A stretch of DNA of 64,000 bases from Paracidovorax sp031843945 (GCF_031843945.1 NZ_JAVTJJ010000001.1:558001-622000), one strand, 5' to 3'; positions 8,369-17,268 are shown, numbered from the stretch's first letter. Translations and numbers: made by a program. Notes: generated by a model not told the origin, from the sequence alone.

Positions 8369-9679
8369 CTATTTCTGCTGACCCATGACGAGATCGGGCA
8401 CGATGGTGACGATCTGCGGAAAGGCCGTGATCAGGCAGATGCACAAGACCAGGCAGAAGAAGAACGGAATGGCGGCCTTGGCGATGAGGTTGCTGTCCTT
8501 GCCCGTCATGTTCTGCAGCACGAAGAGGTTGAAGCCCACCGGTGGCGTGACCTCGGCAATCTCGACCAGCAAGATCACGAAGATGCCGAACCAGATCAGA
8601 TCGAACCCGGCCTTCTGCACCATGGGCATCACCACCGCCGCGGTCAGCACGATCATGCTGATGCCGTCGAGCGCCGTGCCCAGCACCAGGTACACCACCA
8701 CCAGGCAACCGATCAGCGCATAGGGCGACAGGTTCATGGCGTCGACCCACTCCGCCAGCTCACGCGGGATCCCCGTGAAAGCCATGGTCTTGGTCAAAAA
8801 CGCGGCGCCGGCCAAGATGAACATGATCATGCAGCTGGTGCGCGCCGAGCCTGCCAGGCCTTCCTTGAAGTTCTGCCACGTCAGCGCACGGCACCAGGCG
8901 GCAAGCGCCAGGGCACCCACCACGCCGTAGGCGGCGCATTCCGTGGCCGTCGCCCAGCCGGCCACCAGGGACCAGCAGATGAACACGATCAGCAGCGCAC
9001 AGGGAATCAGGTTGCGCGACAGGTGCAGCTTCTCGCGGAAGGTCGTCGGCGGCTCGTCCGGCGGCATCAACGCCTTGTTGCGTGTGGACCACCAGGCGAT
9101 GTAGCCCGAGAACAGCAGCATCAGCAGCAGCCCTGGCAGAAAGCCCGCCAGAAAGATGCGGATGATGGATGCATCGGCCGCCACGGCATACACCACCATG
9201 GTGATGGACGGCGGAATCAAGATGCCCAGCGTGCCGGCCGTGGCCAGCGACCCGATGGCGATGCTCTCGTTGTAGCCGCGCTTTTTAAGCGCCGGTAGCG
9301 ACACCTTGGCAATCGTGGCGCACGTGGCGGCAGACGATCCTGATACCGAACCGAATATGCCGCAGCCCAGGATGGTGGTGTGAAACAGCCGCCCGGGCAC
9401 CTTGCCCAGCCAGGGCGCCAGGCCCGTGAACATGTCTTCGCTGAGCCGGGTGCGAAACAGAATCTCGCCCATCCAGATAAACAAGGGCAACGCGGCCAGC
9501 TCCCAACTCGCATTGCTTTCCCAGAAGGCAGAAAACAGATTGAGCCCGGGCTGGCTGTTGGTGAAGAAGGCCTGGCCGACCCAGCCGCAGATGGCCAGCG
9601 TCATGGCGATCCAGACGCCGCCGGACAGCATGAGGAGCATGAGCAGCAGCAAGAAGGCGCCGATGGAAAGAACGTCCAT
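8369..9679 (-). CDS. dctM: TRAP transporter large permease subunit, DctM family
   Basis: The 436-residue protein is the 12-helix channel subunit of a tripartite ATP-independent periplasmic transporter, driven by a sodium or proton gradient. Family segments are visible: GGVWIAMTLAICGWVGQAFF near the start, GCGIFGSVSGSSAATCATIAK near 133-153, GILIPPSITMVVYA near 175-188 and PPVGFNLFVLQNMT near 385-398. Length is standard. It follows dctQ by 11 bp, so the two membrane subunits are co-translated. Confidence 0.95.
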   Translation of the reverse strand: MDVLSIGAFLLLLMLLMLSGGVWIAMTLAICGWVGQAFFTNSQPGLNLFSAFWESNASWELAALPLFIWMGEILFRTRLSEDMFTGLAPWLGKVPGRLFHTTILGCGIFGSVSGSSAATCATIAKVSLPALKKRGYNESIAIGSLATAGTLGILIPPSITMVVYAVAADASIIRIFLAGFLPGLLLMLLFSGYIAWWSTRNKALMPPDEPPTTFREKLHLSRNLIPCALLIVFICWSLVAGWATATECAAYGVVGALALAAWCRALTWQNFKEGLAGSARTSCMIMFILAGAAFLTKTMAFTGIPRELAEWVDAMNLSPYALIGCLVVVYLVLGTALDGISMIVLTAAVVMPMVQKAGFDLIWFGIFVILLVEIAEVTPPVGFNLFVLQNMTGKDSNLIAKAAIPFFFCLVLCICLITAFPQIVTIVPDLVMGQQK

Positions 9680-9690
9680 GGATATGCTCT

Positions 9691-10308
9691 TTAAAGGTCG
9701 GAAGAAAAGTCACCGTTGGCATGGCGCTCTTGCACCAGTCGCACAAAGGTGGGTACGCCGCCCTGCACCACGATCCACCACTCGTCGACTACCGCGACGA
9801 GAAGCAGAACGGAGCCCAGCGCAAAGCTCAGCTGCGGAATCCAGATCGGGATGGCCCACAGGCCCTGCGCCAACTCATTGAACTGCCAGCTCTCGTAAGT
9901 GAAGGCGCAAGCCCACCAGGCCAGGTATCCGATCGCCACCGCAGCGATGCTCAGGCTGACCAGCTCAAACCTGCGGCGCACGGCCGGCGAGAGCTTTTCG
10001 AGCACCAGCGTGACCCGCACGAAGTCGCCATGCTTGAAGGCATGGGCCATGGTCAGGAAGGCTGCGGCGGCGCACAGCCAGGCCACCACGTCGTTGATGG
10101 CCCCGGTCGGAAAGCCGAACTGGCGTCCGAGCGACTGCACCACCATCAGCACGCAGATGAGGGCGATGCAGGCGGCACCCACCCCACCAGCGGCCAGGTA
10201 GGCGCCGTCGAGCATGCGCCGCAAAATGTGCGGCGGCATGCCCGGGGCCCCAGGGCTGCCGGCGGCCGCCGGGGGACGAGACAGGGCAGACATGGCAGGC
10301 TTGCTCAC
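9691..10308 (-). CDS. dctQ: TRAP transporter small permease subunit, DctQ family
   Basis: The 205-residue protein has four predicted membrane helices after a Pro/Ala-rich N-terminus of about 30 residues. The second helix region reads PTGAINDVVAWLCAAAAFLTM followed by AHAFKHGDFVRV, the DctQ signature. The chosen start is a GTG at 10308 whose GTGA overlaps the TGA of the upstream dctP. This implies translational coupling. An ATG at 10293 is the alternative. It pairs with the DctM protein that follows. Confidence 0.88.
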   Translation of the reverse strand: MSKPAMSALSRPPAAAGSPGAPGMPPHILRRMLDGAYLAAGGVGAACIALICVLMVVQSLGRQFGFPTGAINDVVAWLCAAAAFLTMAHAFKHGDFVRVTLVLEKLSPAVRRRFELVSLSIAAVAIGYLAWWACAFTYESWQFNELAQGLWAIPIWIPQLSFALGSVLLLVAVVDEWWIVVQGGVPTFVRLVQERHANGDFSSDL

Positions 10309-11273
10309 TTCTTGCCGTTGTAGGCTTCGATCACGGCCTGGCCTTCATTGCCGGCGGACTTGACCCAATCGGCGGTCATGCGGTCTCCCACGACCTTGAG
10401 TTCCTTCTTCAGGCTCTCTGCGCCTACATCCACCTGCATGCCCTTGGCGGCCAGCTCCTTGAGGTATTCCTGGTCCTTTTGCTCGCTCATGGCCCAGCCG
10501 CGCTGCTCGGCGATGGCGGCCTGCGCCAGCACTGCCTCTTGCGTGGGTTTATCCAGCGCATCGAACGCCTTCTGGTTCACCACCACTGCATTGCGCGGCA
10601 GCCAGGCGGCCACACCGTAGAAATATTTGGCGCTTTCGTAGAGCTTGCTGTCCACCCCGCTGGCGCTGGAGGTCAGGAAGTTGTCGATGGTGCCCGTGGC
10701 CAGCGCGGCCGGCAGCTCGGCCAGCTGGATGGTCACCGGCTGCGCGCCGATCAGGTTGGCAATCATGGAGGTCGCGGGGTTGTACGCCCGCATCTTGGTG
10801 CCCTTCAGGTCCTTGAGCGCCGTGACGGGTTTGACGGAGTACAGGCTCTGCGCAGGCCATGGCACGGTGTAGAGCAGCTTCATGCTCTGCTTGCCCAGGG
10901 TGCTGACCAGCAGCCCGCGCGAGGCCTGGTCAAGCCGCTTGGAGTCGGCGTAGCTGGTCGCCAGAAACGGGATCGAGTCCAGGCCGTAAACCGGCGCCTC
11001 ATTGGCCGCGCCGGAGAGGATGAACTCGCCGATCGCCACCTGGCCGGACTGCACGGTGCGCTTGATCTCGTTGGCCTTGAACAGCGAAGCGTTGGGGTGC
11101 ACCGCAATCTTGAGCTTGCCGCTGGTGGCCTTGTCCACACCGGCCACGAACTGCTGCAGGTTCTGCACCTGGAACGTGTTGACGGCGTAGCCCGAGGGCA
11201 GATCCCACTTGGTCTGGGCCTGCGCAAAGCTGACGGCGGCAACGGCACACAGGCCAAACATCAATTTTTTCAT
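10305..11273 (-). CDS. dctP: TRAP transporter solute-binding protein, DctP family (first copy)
   Basis: The 322-residue protein has a lipid-free signal peptide (cleavage near AQA, residue 19) and the DctP core. LKGTKMRAYNPATSMIANLIG carries the arginine that normally binds a carboxylate, and VPWPAQSLYSV precedes it. It is the promoter-proximal transporter gene, 15 bp downstream of the DUF1445 gene. A second binding protein lies beyond dctM. The ligand is probably an organic acid, but the sequence does not say which. Confidence 0.93.
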   Translation of the reverse strand: MKKLMFGLCAVAAVSFAQAQTKWDLPSGYAVNTFQVQNLQQFVAGVDKATSGKLKIAVHPNASLFKANEIKRTVQSGQVAIGEFILSGAANEAPVYGLDSIPFLATSYADSKRLDQASRGLLVSTLGKQSMKLLYTVPWPAQSLYSVKPVTALKDLKGTKMRAYNPATSMIANLIGAQPVTIQLAELPAALATGTIDNFLTSSASGVDSKLYESAKYFYGVAAWLPRNAVVVNQKAFDALDKPTQEAVLAQAAIAEQRGWAMSEQKDQEYLKELAAKGMQVDVGAESLKKELKVVGDRMTADWVKSAGNEGQAVIEAYNGKK

Positions 11274-11288
11274 GGCAAAACTCCTGGG

Positions 11289-12146
11289 TTAAAGACTGGC
11301 AAGTTGGTGGTTGAGAAGGTCGGTAATCAGCATGCAACCGGGTGAATGGGTGATGCAGAAATCGGGCCGGGCATTGAGGATGGCGGACTGGGGCGTGACG
11401 CCGCAGGCCCAGAAGACCGGAATATCGCCAGGCAGCAACGACACGGCGTCGCCGTAGTCCGGCTGGCCGAGGTCGGCGATGCCGATGAGCGATGGGTCGC
11501 CGATGTGCACCGGGGCACCATGCACGTTGGGAAAGCGCGAGGTGACCTGCACGGCTCGGATCACGTCCGCCGCCGGCATGGGCCGCATGGAGACCACCAT
11601 GGCGCCACCGAATGGGCCGGCGGGCTCGGTGGAGATGTTGGTGCGGTACATCGCCACGTTCTTGCCTTCATCGATGTGGCGCAGGCTGATGCCGGCCTCC
11701 ACCAAGGCAGACTCGAACGAGAACGAACAGCCCAGGATGAAGGTGACCAGATCGGGCCGCCACAGGTCGCTGACATCGCTCACCTCCTGCACCAGCTTGC
11801 CGTGGCGCCACACGCGATATTGCGGCAGGTCGCTGCGGATGTCGATGTCGTGCCCCAGCGTGGGCAACGCGGTCTGGCCGGGCTCGCTCACAGCCAGCAC
11901 CGGGCACGGTTTGGGATTGCGCTGGCAATAGCGCAGAAAGTCCCCGGCCAGCGCCTCGGGAAGGATCACCAGGTTGCCTTGCACCCGGCCATGGGCCAGC
12001 CCGCTGGTGTGCGAAGACCAGGCGCCTTGCCTGATCACGCTGCGGACATGGGCAGGGTCGTTGATGCCCTCAGCCCCCATCGCTGCGCGGGCTTTTTCTT
12101 GAATGGAATCCACCGTTTTTCCTTGCTTGGAATTAGGCCATTGCAT
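11289..12146 (-). CDS. Putative hydro-lyase, DUF1445/UPF0317 (D-glutamate cyclase-like) family
   Basis: The protein is about 285 residues from the ATG at 12146. It shows the family N-terminal block DPAHVRSVIRQGAWSSHTSG followed by LAHGRVQGNLVILPEALA, and the core DLVTFILGCSFSFESALVEAG, then FGGAMVVSMRPM. UPF0317 proteins are close to 265 residues and are related to mammalian D-glutamate cyclase, which converts D-glutamate to 5-oxoproline. Other members are only predicted hydro-lyases. It heads the TRAP transporter genes, so it probably processes the imported acid. The start is uncertain: no good ribosome site is seen, and a later ATG near 12080 is possible. Confidence 0.85.
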   Translation of the reverse strand: MQWPNSKQGKTVDSIQEKARAAMGAEGINDPAHVRSVIRQGAWSSHTSGLAHGRVQGNLVILPEALAGDFLRYCQRNPKPCPVLAVSEPGQTALPTLGHDIDIRSDLPQYRVWRHGKLVQEVSDVSDLWRPDLVTFILGCSFSFESALVEAGISLRHIDEGKNVAMYRTNISTEPAGPFGGAMVVSMRPMPAADVIRAVQVTSRFPNVHGAPVHIGDPSLIGIADLGQPDYGDAVSLLPGDIPVFWACGVTPQSAILNARPDFCITHSPGCMLITDLLNHQLASL

Positions 12147-12485
12147 GGCGTTGGGCGGATTGTGTTGGGGTGCGACCAACACTGGCAAATTCAAAAATTT
12201 CTGCTTACATCATCGATTTTTTCGATGCTCACCATTGGGGCAGAGGCACCCAACTTGGTGCCAAGGGATTACCCTTGGCTCAGCATTCAGGGTTAACACC
12301 GAGTCTTTTGAAAGCCATGAGAAAGGCAAGGCACACCGCTGGTCCAACGTGGTGCCCAGCGGTACCAAAACGGCACAGAATCGGCACGAAAACGGGATCG
12401 AGGCCGCACGGAACTCGATTTCAAAGCGGCGACTGGAAAGGCCGCCATGCACCGCAATGGTCTGCCAGCGGTAGGGGCGCTGCGC
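12147..12485. promoter_or_regulatory. Regulatory gap between lysR and the TRAP operon with an ATCGA/TCGAT inverted repeat
   Basis: This 339-bp non-coding stretch should hold the promoter of the hydro-lyase and TRAP genes. At 12211-12227 it has CATCGA-TTTTT-TCGATG, an inverted repeat 65 bp ahead of the hydro-lyase ATG. It fits the T-N11-A pattern bound by LysR-type regulators, and the adjacent lysR is the obvious candidate. I see no gene in the stretch. Confidence 0.5.
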
Positions 12486-13433
12486 TTACCCGGCCTTCTT
12501 GGTGCCCTGGCGCGCAGCCTGCACGGTTGAGCCAGTGCGATTTTTAGGCAGCGGCTGCATGTTGTCGATGAAGTCGAGCGCGGAACGCACGATGTTTTCC
12601 ATCGCCGGGGAAGAAGGATCTTCGCGGTAGCTCACGTGGATCGGCAGAGGCTTGAGCGCTGCGTCGCACGACAGCGCACGCAGGTCTGGAAACGCCAGCA
12701 ACCGCGCCACGGCCAGGCGCGGCAGCGTGGCCACGCCGAAGCCGCCTTGCACCAGTTGCACCATCGCAGAGATCGACGACACGGTGTGCACGCGACGCGG
12801 CTCCACCTGCGCATGGCGGAAGGTATCGAGCAGGTACACATGCGGCTGCGAGCCGCGCTGGAAGGTGAGGATGTCGGTGTCGGCGAAATCGCCCAGCACA
12901 TAGCGCCGCTTGCGATGGATGTTGCCGTTGCCGACGAAGACCATCTCCATGGGCGTGAGGGCCTGGTTGCGAATGCCGTCGGCCGATGCCGGCAACGCGG
13001 CGAACGCCACATCCAGGGTGCCGCGGCGCATCTGGTCGAGCAGCACCGGCGTGGTTTCCACCGTCAGTTCCAGGTTGAGCAGCGGATTGTCCTTGCGCAA
13101 CTGCTCGATCCACGGAATCAACCACGAGTGCAGCACCGACTCGATGGCGCCCAGGCGCATGGACATCTCCACTGGCCCGCCCGACCCCATCTCGGTCTTG
13201 AGCTGCCGCTGCAGCTCCAGCATGCGCTTGGCGTAGATCAAGAAACGCGATCCGGCCACGGTCAGCTTGAAGTGCTTGTCGCGCCGGTCCAGCAGCAGCA
13301 CGCCGAGTTCTTCTTCCAACGCAGCGATGCGGCTGGACATGGCCGACTGCGTAAGGAACAACTTTTCAGCGGCGCGGGTGACGCTCTTGAGCGAGGCGAC
13401 CCAGTAAAAGGCTTCGACAAAGCGCAGGTTCAT
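12486..13433 (-). CDS. LysR-family transcriptional regulator
   Basis: The 315-residue protein starts MNLRFVEAFYWVASLKSVTR, followed by the winged helix (AAEKLFLTQSAMSSRIAALE, EELGVLLLDRR), which is the standard LysR DNA-binding domain. The rest is a periplasmic-binding-like effector domain. A 25-residue basic tail (about 290-315) is longer than usual. The start at 13433 follows GGAACC; a longer frame upstream lacks support. It is co-directional with and upstream of the TRAP cluster and probably activates it in response to the transported acid. Repeat copy 2 lies just upstream. Confidence 0.93.
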   Translation of the reverse strand: MNLRFVEAFYWVASLKSVTRAAEKLFLTQSAMSSRIAALEEELGVLLLDRRDKHFKLTVAGSRFLIYAKRMLELQRQLKTEMGSGGPVEMSMRLGAIESVLHSWLIPWIEQLRKDNPLLNLELTVETTPVLLDQMRRGTLDVAFAALPASADGIRNQALTPMEMVFVGNGNIHRKRRYVLGDFADTDILTFQRGSQPHVYLLDTFRHAQVEPRRVHTVSSISAMVQLVQGGFGVATLPRLAVARLLAFPDLRALSCDAALKPLPIHVSYREDPSSPAMENIVRSALDFIDNMQPLPKNRTGSTVQAARQGTKKAG

Positions 13434-13523
13434 GGCGGTGGTTCCAGGGCAGCACGGGAAATGGCTGAAGCAAACGCTGCGCCGCGATGGTGCGCAGCGG
13501 ATCACAGAAGGCAACCACGAACA

Positions 13524-13585
13524 ATGCTATCAATAAAATAGCTATCAGCGCTTAATCAATAAGCGCTAGAGGCCTATTTGACTAG
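13524..13585 (+). repeat. AGCGCT-stem intergenic repeat, copy 2
   Basis: The left arm is TGCTATCAATAAAATAGCTATC, then AGCGCTT (13547-13553), a 7-nt loop, AAGCGCT (13561-13567) and AGAGGCCTATTTGACT. It matches the other copies block for block and lies between lysR and the anti-sigma gene. Confidence 0.88.
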
Positions 13586-13604
13586 ATATTTTGCTGATGA
13601 TCCA

Positions 13605-14363
13605 TCAAATCATCTTCACTGCCCGGCCAATGAAGACGATCGGCCCGGTCGGCCGGTCGATGGGCGAGCCGGCTTCGGGCTCCAGCGTCAGCTCGAACAG
13701 TTGGTTCGCCTCCAGCGGTGGCAGGCGGTCGATCGGCACCTTGACCGACTCGCCCGGCTGCACCAGGCCCAGGGACTTCGGCCCGGACCACTGATCGGCC
13801 TTGGTCCAGAACTGCAGCGATTTGCCTTGCGGCACCGGCGTGTTGGCCAGCGGTGTCAGCTGCAGCTGATTGGACGTGGCGGCGGCCTGCACCACCCAGC
13901 CGGGCGATGTGCCGCCCGGTGCCACCAGCACCACCATGTATTGCGGTGCCCCGGCGCCGCCCGGCACGCCCATGCGTGTGACCAGCACGGCCGCCAGCAC
14001 CGCAGCGGCGGCGAAACCGCCGCCGGCCAGCCCGCGCCACAGCCGCAGGTCGTTCCACCAGGACGCCAAGGCCGATGGCGCCGCAGGTGCCTGCACGCGC
14101 ACATCGGCACGTGACCAGCCCAGGCTGCGCTCGATGCGCGGCCACAGGGCGGCCGATGGCTCCACGGCGGGCGCCAGCGCGGTCAACGGGTGCAGGCGCT
14201 CTTCCCAGGCCTGCACGGCCTGGCGCAGCTCGGGATCGCGCGGCAGGCGGTCCTGCACTTCGAGGCGGCCGGCCAAGGGCAGCGTGCCCAGCACGTAGGC
14301 ACTGGCCAGCGTGTCGATGTCGCCCGAGGGGTCTGATGTTGAATTCGTCGATGGGCTCGTCAT
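13605..14363 (-). CDS. Anti-sigma factor, RskA/anti-sigma-K type
   Basis: The 252-residue protein has a zinc-free N-terminal anti-sigma domain (DTLASAYVLGTLPLAGRLEV, about residues 16-35). One membrane helix follows at about 110-130 (GLAGGGFAAAAVLAAVLVTRM), then an extracytoplasmic anti-sigma-K domain with SLQFWTKADQWSGPKSLGLV. It should hold the sigma factor at the membrane until an external signal releases it. Its ATG overlaps the sigma stop (ATGA), the usual arrangement for partners made in fixed ratio. Confidence 0.9.
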   Translation of the reverse strand: MTSPSTNSTSDPSGDIDTLASAYVLGTLPLAGRLEVQDRLPRDPELRQAVQAWEERLHPLTALAPAVEPSAALWPRIERSLGWSRADVRVQAPAAPSALASWWNDLRLWRGLAGGGFAAAAVLAAVLVTRMGVPGGAGAPQYMVVLVAPGGTSPGWVVQAAATSNQLQLTPLANTPVPQGKSLQFWTKADQWSGPKSLGLVQPGESVKVPIDRLPPLEANQLFELTLEPEAGSPIDRPTGPIVFIGRAVKMI

Positions 14364-14926
14364 GCCATGCACTCCCGCAGCGCGCGCATGCCGCGCTGTA
14401 TCCAGGCCTTCACGGTGCCCAGTGGCGTCTGCGTACGCTCGGCGATCTCGCCGTGCGAGCAGCCTTCCACGTAAGCCAGCACGATGCAGTCGCGCCGTGC
14501 GGGCTCCAGGCGGCCCAGACAAGTGTCGAGCTTGCCCAGGTCGGCACCCAGTTCATAAGGGTCAATCCGGCTGCGGTAGCTCTCCAGCGCAGCCTGATCG
14601 TCGATGGCCTCCATGGCCTCTTCGTCGATACGCACGTCGCGCACGTTGCCGCGCGCCACATTCAGCGCCGCATGGCGCACCACGCTGTAGATCCAGCCCC
14701 GCCCCGCGCCGCGACCGGCATCGAAGCTGGCGGCACGCTGCCAGATGCTGAGGAAGGCGTCATGCAGCACGTCCTCGGCCTGGGCGCGTTCGCGCACGAT
14801 GCGCAGGGCTACGCCCAGCAGGTAGCGGCCGTCGCGCTGATAGATGCGCTGCAGGGCCTGGTGGTCGCCGCGGGCACAGGCCCCGATGGCGGCGTCGTAG
14901 TCGAAGGGGTCGGCTGCTGCGTTCAA
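14360..14926 (-). CDS. ECF RNA polymerase sigma factor (SigK-like)
   Basis: A 188-residue two-domain sigma factor. Region 2 contains RIVRERAQAEDVLHDAFLSI (about 42-61) and WQRAASF. Region 4 contains RLEPARRDCIVLAYVEGCSH followed by GEIAERTQTPLGTVKAWIQR, the helix-turn-helix that reads the minus 35 element. It has no extension, as expected for a classic ECF. It overlaps the anti-sigma gene by four bases. The DUF3455 gene upstream on the same strand is a plausible target. Confidence 0.94.
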   Translation of the reverse strand: MNAAADPFDYDAAIGACARGDHQALQRIYQRDGRYLLGVALRIVRERAQAEDVLHDAFLSIWQRAASFDAGRGAGRGWIYSVVRHAALNVARGNVRDVRIDEEAMEAIDDQAALESYRSRIDPYELGADLGKLDTCLGRLEPARRDCIVLAYVEGCSHGEIAERTQTPLGTVKAWIQRGMRALRECMA

Positions 14927-15049
14927 GGGCGGAGGTGGCGGGTTGAAGATGCGGCATGGTAGTGCATCGCACCATCAAGCCGCACGGTCGCGCCGCCCCC
15001 GGGGCGGCGTGGGTTTTCACGCCCACTCGACCCCTTGAACCACCCGCTT

Positions 15050-15637
15050 TTAGGCGGCCTTGTAGAAGATGTAGTCGGCCTGGTACGGCACGGTGGTCTT
15101 CTGGCCCTTGTTCGCGGCGGTACAGGCCATGTTCGCAGGGGCCACGCCGCCGGTCAGGGCCACGCGCTGGATGTAGGTCACGCCGGTCAGTGCGCCGCTG
15201 CCCATGGCAGGGTTGGCCTTGACGAGCTGGTAAGGCAGTGCGCCGGCGGTCGAAGGTGCCACGGCCAGTTGCGTTGCCGTCAGCTTGGAGCCGTCGTTCG
15301 CTTCCCAGGTGGCCGGTGGGCCGTAGTACTTGCCCACTTGCTTGCCACTGCGGTCGAGCAGCTTGGCGTCAGGGCCGGCGAACGTCCATTCGACCTGGCC
15401 GGGTGCATTGGCCTTGTCCTTGCATTCATAGGTGATGTCACCCTTGCCCACGGTTTCCCATGCCACCTTGTTGCCGGCGGGCACCTGGATGGATGCGGGC
15501 AGGCTGGCTTGGGAGAAAGTCATCATGCCGGATGCGGTGGTGGACGAAGAAGACATCGAACCGCAAGCGGCCAGCAGTGCGACGGCGGACACGGTGCCTG
15601 CCAGGGCGGCGATGCGGGAAGGACGGATGTTGCGCAT
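15050..15637 (-). CDS. DUF3455 lipoprotein
   Basis: The 195-residue protein has a lipoprotein signal with lipobox LLAAC at about residues 21-25, then a Ser-rich linker. The mature domain has the DUF3455 features: PAGNKVAWETVGKGDITYEC near 53-72, WTFAGPDAKLLDRSGKQVG, YYGPPATWEANDGSKLTATQ and a C-terminal VPYQADYIFYKA. The family is found secreted in bacteria and fungi and has no assigned activity. It lies 123 bp upstream of the ECF sigma gene on the same strand and may belong to its regulon. Confidence 0.88.
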   Translation of the reverse strand: MRNIRPSRIAALAGTVSAVALLAACGSMSSSSTTASGMMTFSQASLPASIQVPAGNKVAWETVGKGDITYECKDKANAPGQVEWTFAGPDAKLLDRSGKQVGKYYGPPATWEANDGSKLTATQLAVAPSTAGALPYQLVKANPAMGSGALTGVTYIQRVALTGGVAPANMACTAANKGQKTTVPYQADYIFYKAA

Positions 15638-15818
15638 AGGGTGCTCCTTTGAATGAATGATCAGTTGAGTGACTGACAGGCCCTTGTGTTCTCACGGGTC
15701 TGCCCAGGCTCTACACGTCAGCACGCGTTTTGGATGCACCTTCGGATGCAACAAGTTGCAACATGACCGATGCAGGGAATGCCGAGGCTGCAAGGCCGCC
15801 CGGGCCAAGGCGCGCCGC

Positions 15819-15824
15819 TATACT
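15819..15824 (+). promoter_or_regulatory. Predicted minus 10 box of the gcv operon
   Basis: TATACT stands just ahead of the glycine riboswitch, at the distance expected if transcription begins a few bases before the first aptamer. No good minus 35 is seen. Confidence 0.45.
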
Positions 15825-15830
15825 CCGGCC

Positions 15831-16070
15831 ACTCGTCAGGAGAGAGCCGCCGCAACTTGCGGCAGCCGCCGAAGGCGCAGGGTTTCATCGCCCGAACGCT
15901 CAGGCAAAAGGACTGACAGGAACGCCCGCAGGGATGCAGGCGTTTCCCCAGCTGGAGAGAGGCTGCCGCCCACATCGGCAGGCAGCCCACCGAAGGAGCA
16001 AACCCCGCCGCAGCGCCGACCTTGTCGGCCACCGGCACGGTGAATCTCTCAGGTAAAGCGGACAGCGGGG
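15831..16070 (+). ncRNA. Tandem glycine riboswitch
   Basis: Two glycine aptamers lie in series. The first (about 15831-15918) has GGAGAGAGCC, the internal CCGAAGGCGCAGG and CTCAGGCAAAAGGACTGAC. The second (about 15952-16068) has CTGGAGAGAGGCTG, ACCGAAGGAGCAAACC and TCTCAGGTAAAGCGGACAG. These are the diagnostic conserved blocks of the class. The second aptamer ends 65 nt before the gcvT ATG. There is no obvious terminator in between, so control is probably at translation or through an on-switch. Glycine should turn on the cleavage system. Confidence 0.97.
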
Positions 16071-16134
16071 CACATGCCGCGGCCAGCCATCAGGGCGGGC
16101 CGCTTCACTGCTTGCCCCCTGGAGAGTTCCGCCC

Positions 16135-17268
16135 ATGTCGTCCCCCGCGCCCGCCGCCCTGCTGACCACCCCGCTCAACGCACTGCACCTGGAACTCGGC
16201 GCCCGCATGGTGCCCTTCGCCGGCTATTCCATGCCGGTGCAGTACCCCGCAGGCCTGATGGCCGAACACCACCACACGCGCACCGCCGCCGGCCTGTTCG
16301 ACGTATCGCACATGGGCCAGTTGCGCCTCGTGGGGCCCGATGCCGCCGCCGCTTTTGAAACGCTGGTGCCGGTGGATGTGGTAGGGCTGGGCGTCGGCAA
16401 GCAGCGCTACGGCCTGCTGCTGAACGACGAGGGCGGCATCATCGACGACCTGATGTTCGTGAACCGGGGCAACGACCTGTTCGTCATCGTCAACGGCGCC
16501 TGCAAGGCGGGCGACATCGCGCACATCCAGTCGCGCATCGGCCACCTGTGCCAGGTGCAGCCGCTGCCCGACCAGGCGCTGCTGGCGCTGCAGGGTCCGC
16601 AGGCCGCCACGGCGCTGGGCCGCCTGGCGCCCGAGGTGTTGTCGCTGGTGTTCATGACGGGCGGGGCCTTCACCGTGGCCGGCTGCGACTGCTTCATCAC
16701 CCGCAGCGGCTACACGGGCGAAGACGGCTTCGAGATATCCGTGCCCGCTACCCAGGCCGAGACGCTGGCTCGCGCGCTGCTGGCCCAGCCGGAAGTGCAA
16801 CCCATTGGCCTGGGCGCGCGCAATTCGTTGCGGCTGGAAGCGGGCCTGTGCCTCTACGGCAACGACATCGACACCACCACCACGCCGCCCGAAGCCGCCC
16901 TGAACTGGGCCATCCAGAAGGTGCGCCGCACCGGGGGCGCGCGTGCCGGCGGCTTTCCGGGCGCAGGCCGGGTGCTGGCGCAGATCGACGACCCCGCGCT
17001 GCTGACCCGCAAACGCGTGGGCCTGGTGGCGCTGGAGCGCGTGCCGGTGCGCGAGCACACCGAGCTGCAGTCTGCAGAAGGCCAGCGCATCGGCGAAGTG
17101 ACCAGCGGACTGCTCGGCCCCACGGTAGACCGGCCGGTGGCCATGGGCTACGTGGCGCCCGCCTTCGCCGCCGTGGGCAGCCGCGTCAACGCGCTGGTGC
17201 GGGGCAAGGCCGTGCCCATGGAAGTCGTCGCCCTGCCCTTCACGCCCGCGCGCTACCACCGCGGCTGA
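16135..17268 (+). CDS. gcvT: Glycine cleavage system T protein (aminomethyltransferase)
   Basis: The 377-residue T protein transfers the methylene group from the aminomethyl-lipoyl H protein to tetrahydrofolate and releases ammonia. Typical blocks are seen: ELGARMVPFAGYSMPVQYPA near residues 23-42, AGLFDVSHMGQLRL near 55-68, SGYTGEDGFEISVPA near 189-203 and RNSLRLEAGLCLYGNDID near 229-246. The start follows a GGAGAG ribosome site. It is the first gene behind the glycine riboswitch and is followed by gcvH 112 bp later. Confidence 0.97.
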   Translation: MSSPAPAALLTTPLNALHLELGARMVPFAGYSMPVQYPAGLMAEHHHTRTAAGLFDVSHMGQLRLVGPDAAAAFETLVPVDVVGLGVGKQRYGLLLNDEGGIIDDLMFVNRGNDLFVIVNGACKAGDIAHIQSRIGHLCQVQPLPDQALLALQGPQAATALGRLAPEVLSLVFMTGGAFTVAGCDCFITRSGYTGEDGFEISVPATQAETLARALLAQPEVQPIGLGARNSLRLEAGLCLYGNDIDTTTTPPEAALNWAIQKVRRTGGARAGGFPGAGRVLAQIDDPALLTRKRVGLVALERVPVREHTELQSAEGQRIGEVTSGLLGPTVDRPVAMGYVAPAFAAVGSRVNALVRGKAVPMEVVALPFTPARYHRG

